A stretch of 64,000 nt of DNA, taken from assembly GCA_011947345.1 (NCBI GenBank), contig JAAVTG010000039.1:372001-436000 (forward strand). Direction: 5' to 3'. A model generated the notes under the pieces. That model did not search any database and was not told the DNA's origin. It saw only the letters and a program-made list of their open reading frames with translations. Shown here piece after piece: positions 56,340 to 64,000 of this stretch; positions within the stretch are counted from its first letter, which is position 1, and every line of letters begins with the position of its first letter. A program made the position numbers and the translations under genes. This stretch comes from Phytophthora quininea. Taxonomy: Eukaryota > Oomycota > Peronosporomycetes > Peronosporales > Peronosporaceae.

Positions 56340-58101
56340 TTAATGCGTGCATGCTAGGTGGGGGAACCACGGGCCGATTGCGAAATAGATCCTGTACGCG
56401 CTGGTGCGTCTTTTTAAAGATATACGAGCGCCGTCCACGTTCGCTTGGAGTTCCTGTGAGCGACGCTGCTGTGGGGAGAGAGCTCGCGACGGTACTGCTG
56501 TCTTTGAAGGTGCAATCAAACGCTGGTTGCTGTCGATCGGCAAAGGGGATACGTTGTACTGCTGGAGTTTAGTCTGTGGGGAGAATAAAATCAGTCAGCG
56601 TATATGTCACCGAAACGTTTTGCTACACTCACGCGAGTTTCGGTATCGTTCGGATTCAAAAGAATCGCCTGTTGATAATCTGCACATGCAGCCTGGTGTT
56701 TTTCGAGGTATCGCGCAGCGTCACCTCTTCGAACGTAATATGACGGTACGTTGTGATCGTGTGTGATAGCATTGCCAAATTCCAATTCGGCCTTGTCGAA
56801 CAGTGCTCTGTTGAATAAATCTATTCCAAATTGATAGTGCACCAAAGCAATGCGCGATTGAATACTGTTGTCACCCGGAAGCAACTCCAGCGCGTGGTGA
56901 TAGTCTGCAAGAGCCTGTCCAATATGAAGACGGATGCCTAAGTGTTATGTGAAAAGAAAAAAACAGCATTGAGCTGGCGTACCGCTTGGAAGTTGTCGAG
57001 TCCTCGATACGCATCTCCGCGATTAATAAAACACTGCGGGTTGGAAAATTGCTCTCGGAATATATCTGTGAGCTCCATTTGCCCTCGAATGGCCTGGTTC
57101 ATTGCGTTAATGGCCAGCTGATACGATTTCTGCTGTAGAAATTTGATTCCAATGTCGTGCAGGATGAGACTTCGCTGCTGAACGATTTCACGAAACTGGG
57201 CCGAGGTATCTCGATTTGAATGGCCATTTGTTCCTGGACTTTGTTTGGTTGGCGTTTCATGCTGCTGCTCTAATTTCTCCGATCTGAGCGAATCCAGCTT
57301 GTGACGGCGACAAGTAAGGGCCTTTTCTGTATCTCTCAACGCCGTGTGATATTCGCCAAGCTCGCGATATGCCGAAGCTCGGAGTATATAGAGCTCTGTT
57401 TCTTCGGGTGTGATTTCTGTGGCTCTTGAAAGATTTTGAATTGCTTCCTCGAATTGGTGGGCCATCAACTGTTTGCGAGCCCGCTCGTAGATAGTCTTGG
57501 ATTCCCTCAAAAGTCGCTGCTCATGGGCAAGTACCTCAGGATGGTCAGGCTGGAGCTGTGCAGCCCTGTTGATGTCGGCGGTAGCTTTTTCCTGTAGGTG
57601 CAGTCGCCAGTGAAGCTTGGCTCGAAGCACAAAGTACTCGACATCCCGACTATTTATACAAATGCAGTGATCCACATCCTGGACAGCCTTGTCCAAGTGC
57701 CCTGTCTTGATATTTGCCACCGCCCGATGCAGCCAGCACACTTCATCAAGTGCATTCAACTGGATGGACTCGTTAAAATATCCAAGCGCAATGCTCGGCG
57801 CTTCACCAAGTGTCAGCATAGAGTAGCCATGAAGATCCAGCAGTGCCGCGAGTTGATCTTTGATACGTTGTGGCGGGTTTGGCTCAGTTACAAACAATTG
57901 TCGGTAATTCGAAATCGCAGACTTGACGTCGCAGAGATCCCAGTACACTTGAGCGCGTTTGGCATAGAGCTGCCAGCGTTTTGGATCCAAGAAAACTGCC
58001 TTAGTCAGGCACTGCAGTGCTCCATCCAGGTCATGACCAGCAATGCATCTGTCGGCCTCCTCCTCCTTTTCTCGCGAAGCTTCAAGAGGCGACAAGTCCA
58101 T
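56340..58101 (-). CDS. TTC16: tetratricopeptide repeat protein 16-like
   Basis: Start MDLSPLEASREKEEEADRCI at 58101 (an upstream open stretch belongs to the promoter). Three exons: about 58101-56985, an intron with GTACGC donor and GGACAG acceptor, ALADYHHALELLPGDNSIQS to LLNPNDTETR, an intron of about 59 bp, then TKLQQYNVSPLPID to a basic tail ending at 56340. TPR units are regular: GALQCLTKAVFLDPKRWQLY, AISNYRQLFVTEP, KAVQDVDHCICINSRDVEYF, EAIQNLSRATEITPEETELY, LAINAMNQAIR, with INRGDAYRGLDNFQ near the end as in TTC16. Animal TTC16 is expressed in ciliated and sperm cells. The gene is divergent from LC8 over 78 bp. Confidence 0.82.
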
Positions 58102-58179
58102 TGAAAGCGGAAGACAAACTTTTTCTGTGTGGCTATTTTTCTTGAAAGGTCGCCTAGAGACTTTTACTGCACGGAAGAA
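58102..58179. promoter_or_regulatory. 78-bp divergent promoter (TTC16-like / LC8)
   Basis: Only 78 bp separate the two starts (58101 minus, 58180 plus). Co-expression is expected if both serve the flagellum. No specific element was identified. Confidence 0.5.
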
Positions 58180-58455
58180 ATGGGGGCTCAAGTCAAGCCC
58201 GTGGTGAAGACGTCGACGATGGATCAAGAGCTGCAGGACGAAGTGATCGCTGTAGCGCAGGTCGCAATGGGGACGGAGACGAACGAACAAGAGGTCGCGG
58301 GCAAGATCAAACAGCACTTCGAGCAGAAGTACCACGGACTATTATGGCATTGCTGCGTCGGCCGAAACGTAGCGTGCTATGTCACGCACGAGCAGTCCAA
58401 GTTCCTCTATTTCTACATTGGTCAGATGGCTGTTGTGCTCTTCGCAACCGCCTAA
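58180..58455 (+). CDS. DYNLL: dynein light chain, LC8 type
   Basis: Single exon, 91 residues: MGAQVKPVVKTSTMDQELQD, an alpha-helical EVIAVAQVAMGTETNEQEVA, then GKIKQHFEQKYHGLLWHCCV, GRNVACYVTHEQSKFLYFYI, GQMAVVLFATA. The W-H-C-x-V-G-R-N and Y-V-T-H-E blocks form the LC8 target-binding groove. LC8 is a homodimeric hub on dyneins, also found in radial spokes. Here the middle helix is more divergent than in animal LC8 (about half identical), so it may be an axonemal paralogue rather than the main cytoplasmic one. The start is the ATG inside GAAATGG. Confidence 0.93.
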   Translation: MGAQVKPVVKTSTMDQELQDEVIAVAQVAMGTETNEQEVAGKIKQHFEQKYHGLLWHCCVGRNVACYVTHEQSKFLYFYIGQMAVVLFATA

Positions 58456-58673
58456 TCTACCGCGTAGTTTGAGCTTGAACGAAAATATATAAGAAAATGC
58501 CATCCCCCTGTATACATGTTCTACGTATACTTCGTGACATCCCTCCTGGCTCATGTCCGCCACTTGCGGACCACAAAGAAACGCTTTCGCACAGATTATA
58601 AATATTCCATACGAAATCGCTTCAGCAAAACTCGTCGCTTTAGTCGCAGATTTCCCACAACACGCATTTGAGA

Positions 58674-61607
58674 ATGAGTTTACCGATTAAACTCGTACGC
58701 CAGCGCTCTCGTGGCCCCGTACTCACCACGCCGCCACCGCTACCGCTTATTGCGCTTTCGCCAGACGACGAGTGGGAAGAATTCGAAACGCCTACGCAAA
58801 CTGGATTCGGCTATACTTTACCGTTTTTATCGGCACTCGATGACCCTGAGGCACACAAGCAAGCCGAAGTGGGGTCCGTCGACGTCGCTCCTGACGCTCC
58901 AATGCGAGCACAGTTACTGAGTGAGTACATGACAAACAATGAGTATTTCCAGTCACCTCGCCACGGGTTTGGACATGAAATTCGTCTCATCTACAAGCGA
59001 AACAAGGAACTCGAGAGTGGACCAAATAGCCTGTTGCCTAATGCGGGTAACCCTGAAGAAATTAGATTTTGTGGCACTTTCGAAAGTGGCAATTTGGATC
59101 GCGCTTATCGAGTACTCGGGCGTCGATATGCTCCCAGTAACGAGTTATTGGTGCTACGCAGCTCCCCTCTTTCAAAGGGTCAGCACGACTGTCGAGTACA
59201 GAACCAATCGTACCGACATCGAAAGTCCAAGCCTTAAATATCCCCGCTCTCTTATTTGCCGATGTCGATGCTGAATACGATCTGTACGCGGACATGGATG
59301 TGAATACGCACGGCCACATCCAATGGTATTTTTTAGAGTCGCTGTTCCTGCACTACTGTTGAGGCGGGCCCGAGAACGCGGTGTTTCCGCCCACAAAGTC
59401 CGCTTCAACATCCGTAACATGTTGAAAAGACCAGTCTGTACAACGAAGGCATGCTGCCAGTACTCTATGTAGAAGACCCCACAGTACCCCAACGTGGTTG
59501 GCATCGTGCTGGCACCAATGTCTGCTACTTCAAAAATACCGACACGTATCGGCATCGTCGCACAGGAAAAGTGAGAAATTTCTACTCACTTTCGTTTGTG
59601 TATGAATTTGCTACTCGAGACTCACCACTTCCACTGAAGTCATCTAACAGTAACGTGGACGACAAACCAGTAGTTGCATATTTTGCTCACTGCTACCCGT
59701 ACACATACACTCGGCTACAGAAGTTTTTACTGTCGATGCAAAAGACCCCGAGCGCAAAAGGACTTTCAAACGACGTGTATTATCCAAAACGATTGCTGGC
59801 AACAACTGCGACTTGCTCACCATCACTGATTTCAGCCAAGAAGATGAAAACGACGCCACAGATTTCACGAGACGACGAGCAGCTATAGTGATCACAGCTC
59901 GAGTTCATCCAGGAGAGAGCAACAGCAGCTTTGTGATGCATGGCATACTAGAGTTTCTCACTGGAAGTTCGTTAGAAGCACGATTTTTACGGCATCATTT
60001 CGTGTTCAAAATTGTCCCAATGCTGAATCCGGATGGAGTAATCCATGGCAATTATCGTTGTTCTCTGGCTGGGACGGATCTCAATCGGCGGTGGCTCAAT
60101 CCCTCTAGTGAGCTACACCCGACAATTTTTGCTACCAAGAATATGATAAAATTGGTATGCAAAGTTCGACCTGTCAGGCTCTATTGCGATCTCCATGGGC
60201 ACAGTCGAAAGAAGAACATTTTTCTTTACGGTTGCCGTCCGTACAACCCTGCCAGTCGAAGTGAAGCCGCTCGGGTTCGTCTATTTCCTCACATTTTGTG
60301 TAAAACCAGCGACTGCATCCATGGAGGGTTCTATAGCTTTGGTGATTGTACATTCTCCGTGAATACTTCCAAACGGGGACGGGAAGAATTGTTATTTGGG
60401 AACAAATGCGCGTGCTTCACAGCTTTACCCTCGAAGCCTCGTTTTTGGTGTCGATAACAGTGTCAAATATCAACGGCAACACGTTCAAACAATGCGATTT
60501 GACTTAGATCCCCGAGAATCGACGCTCCGGCATTTTACTCCAGCCGATTTCCACATATCTGGTGTTAAATTATGCCATGCTTTGATTCCATTTTCTCAAG
60601 CAGTCACGTTTCAACGTGCGAACACGGCTAGTACGGCGTTGGCAGCTCCCACACAAGCAGAGACGCAAAAATCAATAACGAGTCCAATCACGCAGTAATG
60701 GCATTACCGCAACGCTTAGAAAGTTCGAATAATTCATCCACGTCCGTGAAATGCTTCGATCTGATGTCTAGCTCGGCTGGTGACAGCGAATTCCTGAGCC
60801 ACAGTAAAATTTATCTGGAACCACTACAAAAGCCCCAGTCGCCTTCAGTTTTGGTAAACGAGCAAGATCGTTTAGCCTCGTGGGTGGCGCCACATCGACC
60901 AGAGCCGTGTCTTCAAGACCCAGTCCTAACCGATACGGAAGACTGCGGGACGTTTTTCGCTCATTTACCCTCTGAATTTGATCAGCTTTTTGCAGGAGAA
61001 GAGATATCCCTGTTGGATCACGAAAATTTAATCCAAGAGATAGAAGCATCTCTCCCTGATAATTTCCAAGACAGCCCCGAAGAAGATGGATCAGCCGGAT
61101 CAGAGTCAGAGCCATTTGAAGGCACCGAAGATGAAGCAGAGGTCGAAACTACGTCAAAGATACCGCCACAAGAAATTGCAAATCAGCAAATTGTGGAGTT
61201 CGAGTCTACTAAGCTAATTGTGCCCGCGCTTATGAGGAATAGGCCGCCGCGAATATCCAGACACCTATCCGAGCCTCAACTGTAAGGTGCCGCAACAAAT
61301 CATTGTCACTTTATCTAACTATGTATTGCTGCCTCAAAGTCTGCAAGAAATTATGCCCAAGCGATTTCCTGAACGGGAAATCATACCCTCGGCTGAAGTA
61401 GCTACCCGTTCAAGAGCAAACGCCACAATGTCATCAAAACCTTCGATTCCATTAGCTCCATTGAAAAGGGAACGCATTCAAGTATATCAAAGCGCTCCTC
61501 ACGACAGAAACCGAGAAATTGCAGCCATGCATCTGCACGCAGTCCAGCGACGCTCAAAGTCCAGGCGCAATCTTCGCCAAATTAACGTTGAAATTGATGG
61601 GGTATAG
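58674..61607 (+). CDS. AGBL: cytosolic carboxypeptidase (AGBL/CCP, M14 family)
   Basis: Start MSLPIKLVRQRSRGPVLTTP (ATG 58674 gives MRMSL upstream of it, choice minor). The N-domain has FCGTFESGNLDRAYR and DVNTHGHIQWYFF; the carboxypeptidase domain has VITARVHPGESNSSFVMHGI (zinc ligands H and E in HPGE), VPMLNPDGVIHGNYRCSLAG, TDLNRRWLNPSSELHPTIFA, YCDLHGHSRKKNIFLYGC (third zinc His), and SFTLEASFFGVDN with the catalytic Glu. Several slips or introns fall at 59130-59260, 59420, 59760 and 60400-60430. A long acidic tail continues through a 65-bp intron (about 61284-61347). CCPs remove glutamates from tubulin tails and so tune flagellar microtubules. Confidence 0.88.
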
Positions 61608-61612
61608 CTCTG

Positions 61613-63336
61613 CTACCTTTTCAGTTGCATTGTTGCTGTTATCATCGTAATCGTCCCTGTATGAGCTGCGGCTACGTTACACAGCGTCACCTTTACGACC
61701 ATGAAGAGGCGATAATTTTGAAGTATCACCTGAGCTTTTTGCTCGTTGTCCAAGTCCTCCTCATCCGACAAAAATCCGCGGGTGGTGCTAGTAGTACTCC
61801 CGATACTCCCCACTCGCTCGCGCCTCTCCAAATTCTCTCTTCCAGAATTGTTCCTGTGCGCTGGAGATCGCTGCACTCGCGGCAGGTTCTGCCACGCACC
61901 TTCATCAACGCGCCGAATAAGCTGGAATTGATCGACCTTCTTAATTTTGAACACGAGCACGGCCGTGACGTATATCAAAACAACGTTGATCCACAACAAC
62001 AACAAGCTTCCGACAGCAATCTCGTAGAAAACAAGTTTTTCCTCTTCCCCAATGACGTCATCCGTCTAGGTACGTTTCGACAAAAACAACAACGTCAATG
62101 TACCGAGCATGATGTCAATCACGAAATAGACATACCGCAAAATATTGGCCGATCATTACATAGGAAAAACAGATTCCACAGTTGACAGTCGGCGGAAGCA
62201 AAGCTGCCGCGATTGCAACTCCAACAACCGATGAAATGTTTGCATTTGACTCGGCTAATGCAACACCAGTGCCAGAAAGTGCTGCAACGATGGCACCAAA
62301 TAGCAGCTGAATAGCCTGGCCCCTCGAGCGCATTTCACCAGTAGGCCAGTTTAAAGCTCCAGCATAAGGGCTCAGTACAGCACCGATCATTATACCCAAA
62401 AGAAACGTAATGACCTGAAAGTATACGACGGCAATTATTAATCGATGCTTCGTAATAGCCTGTTAGATGCAATACGGTATGGCAGGGTGAGAACTTACTA
62501 ATGCGAAGAGCTCATTGAGGAACCCATTAATAAAGAGATTGCGATCTCGAAGCGCAAAGCCAAACGCACAGCCCAAGATTGGCCCCTTTTTCCATGTAAA
62601 CACCAACGATTGCAATGTTAGTCCAATATGCAAGATGTGAGCGTACTTGAATGGTGTACCATCATGGGAGACAAGAGCATGGAAGCCACGACGTATGTCT
62701 GGTCAGAGTCCACACAACACGTTAGCATGCAGTTTGTACATCTGACATCAACATGAATATCAATGCTATATACCCCAGAATCTCCAACAAGGCCAATGCC
62801 AGCAATCGACCTGCACACTCATACAATCATCTCAGTAATACAAGTCAGCCTTTGGGATGCGACCAAGTAAATACTTACGAGGAGATTAGCAGCATGCCGA
62901 CCGAGTCTCGAGAGAGAGTCGAGTTGGCTTCGATATGGGCATACATCTCTGCGACAGGGACAGCAGTGCCCACGTCGGTATTGCGTTCGAGGATGCGGCC
63001 CATGCTACGCTTCTTGTTCCTGCTGCGGCTGCGCTTCTGCATGGTGGTTCCTGGCGTGAGGGACATGACGTCGCAGAAGCCAAACTGAACCCCCACGCCC
63101 ATGCGCTGCAACTTGTTGAGAATCGCCTGCATCTCCTCGTCCTCCACGCGGAAGGTCACGATGGACGACGTGCGCGCCTCCACACTCGTCACATTGTCCA
63201 GCTTCAGCTCGTCTTGCAAGGTGGCCACGACCTACGAGGCACATGTGGAATAAGATAGGGCAACAACGTCGCGGGAGGGTCCAGCGCCGACCTTGCCGTG
63301 CTGCTCATTCGGGAGCGTGAGCTGGAAGAGCTTCAT
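61613..63336 (-). CDS. DUF389-like multi-pass membrane protein
   Basis: Start MKLFQLTLPNEQHGK at 63336, then an intron and VVATLQDELKLDNVTSVEAR and QAILNKLQRMGVGVQFGFCD, a small ferredoxin-like cytosolic domain, followed by a basic linker. Membrane part: TYVVASMLLSPMM, then MIGAVLSPYAGALNWPTGEM, IQLLFGAIVAALSGTGVALA, VVGVAIAAALLPPTVNCGIC. The A-x-x-L-(L/V)-P-P motif is the DUF389 hallmark. A last segment, MLLLWINVVLIYVTAVLVFK, begins a membrane helix with a cytosolic tail. Five to six introns of 50-110 bp separate the pieces and are only partly resolved. DUF389 proteins are mostly prokaryotic and of unknown transport function; presence in an oomycete is noteworthy. Confidence 0.75.
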
Positions 63337-63706
63337 CGGTCTCCAGCAATATGATAGACAGTCTAAATATTGCCCCGCCTGATTCCAAAAATTCGGAATT
63401 CTGATAATTCTGATAGTTACCATGGATGGAATGTGGTATCAACGATAGATGATCGTTGGCCTCAAAACTCAGTGCAGAAAGCTCGTGACAATGATCTCCG
63501 TAGTCACGACTTTCGAAGCACGCGTCAACCAGCCGCGGACGAGCATGAAAACAGAATCGCGACAAGGATCCTGGTGAATTTGACGATAGCAACTACTTTG
63601 TTGACTTGATCGATTAGCTTGATCTCTAGCTAGCGACTATAACACGACCGACAGTTGGCGACTCCATAGCACCACACCGTTCAATAAACCCCGCTCAACT
63701 TCGACT
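63337..63706. other. intergenic region
   Basis: It holds the promoter of the DUF389-like gene and the 3' end of the acidic gene to its right. A short direct repeat (ATTCTGATAATTCTGATAG) occurs near 63398. No gene seen. Confidence 0.45.
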
Positions 63707-64000
63707 TTAGTCACTGTCCTCTTCGTCGGCGTCAGGGGTTCCCGCGTCGCTTTCATCTCTTCTATCCTCGTCGCTCTCATTATCTGAATACTGATCTTGC
63801 ACTGCGTCGTCTTCTTCGGTTTCAATCTCCTCGGGGCCATCACCATTGATATCAGTTCCCTCTACTTGTACGAAAGTCTCCGCGTCATACGCTAAATAAT
63901 CTGCTACGCTATAGTAGGAATCATTTTGCTTAGCCTGCAGCAGCTGCAAGTCCAATGGGCGGCCACGAGCGTGACCAAATACATATCCGCTCAGAGAATA
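63707..64000 (-). CDS. acidic protein, C-terminal part (continues past the window)
   Basis: The minus-strand frame is open from the window edge to a TAA-type stop at 63707: YSLSGYVFGHARGRPLDLQL, LLQAKQNDSYYSVADYLAYD, AETFVQVEGTDINGDGPEEI, then a run of Glu, Asp and Ser to the end (DADEEDSD). Only the last 97 codons or so are seen; the N-terminus lies beyond 64000. The acidic tail is reminiscent of several nuclear or cytoskeletal proteins, but no family could be assigned. Confidence 0.6.
   Translation of the reverse strand, partial: YSLSGYVFGHARGRPLDLQLLQAKQNDSYYSVADYLAYDAETFVQVEGTDINGDGPEEIETEEDDAVQDQYSDNESDEDRRDESDAGTPDADEEDSD

Noticed and set aside
61287..61347. Open frame starting at 61287 after the AGBL tail
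   Set aside because: It is intron sequence (GTAAGG donor, CTAAC branch point, CAAAG acceptor); splicing gives an in-phase junction to LQEIMPKRF.

Overview
The window looks like nuclear DNA of a zoospore-forming oomycete, most likely Phytophthora or a close relative. Reasons: compact genes with 48-100 bp GT-AG introns carrying CTAAC/CTGAC-type branch points; oomycete core-promoter elements (GCTCATT plus a pyrimidine/TTT tail) in front of both histone genes; typical oomycete families (ankyrin-repeat proteins, PDR-type ABC transporter, hAT and Fanzor-like relics, EGF-type cell-surface protein); and several flagellar genes. Genus and species cannot be fixed from the sequence alone. Nearly all multi-exon genes also show single-base frame breaks in short homopolymer runs, usually a missing base. 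I read these as sequencing or assembly errors in a draft genome, so most genes below are called intact although no single frame runs through them.

Layout. 0.6-6.4 kb is a graveyard: ankyrin fragments on both strands, a PDR transporter fragment, a coiled-coil gene with true nonsense codons and a hAT transposase tail; the only live gene there is UBL5/HUB1. 6.4-8.4 kb is gene-poor. 8.4-34.9 kb is dense housekeeping DNA: SGF11, a large LRR/EF-hand/WW gene, CFAP57, a RING-H2 protein, a neurochondrin-like protein, CCDC25, an EGF-type surface protein, SmE, a coiled-coil protein, a carnitine acyltransferase and VPS54. 34.9-47.1 kb holds a secreted protein with a DGNHR motif, phosphopantothenate-cysteine ligase running straight into a class 3 lipase with zinc knuckles, GNB1L/ASA1, a myristoylation-type TLDc protein, a SIL1-like gene with two separate N-terminal cassettes, a decayed Fanzor-like gene and PEX2. 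47.5-64 kb has a divergent H3/H4 pair, a secreted protein, a WW/IQ repeat protein, a GATase-like pseudoenzyme, RPA1, TTC16-like, LC8 dynein light chain, an AGBL-type carboxypeptidase, a DUF389-like membrane protein and a truncated acidic protein.

Themes. Flagellar or axonemal functions recur (CFAP57, TTC16-like, LC8, AGBL), and TTC16-like and LC8 are divergent over 78 bp. DNA-replication genes (RPA1, H3, H4) share inverted-pair GGCGCGAAA/TTTCGCGCC sites of the E2F/DP type. Gene pairs are tightly packed, with very short divergent promoters (68-92 bp) and convergent 3' ends about 100 bp apart.
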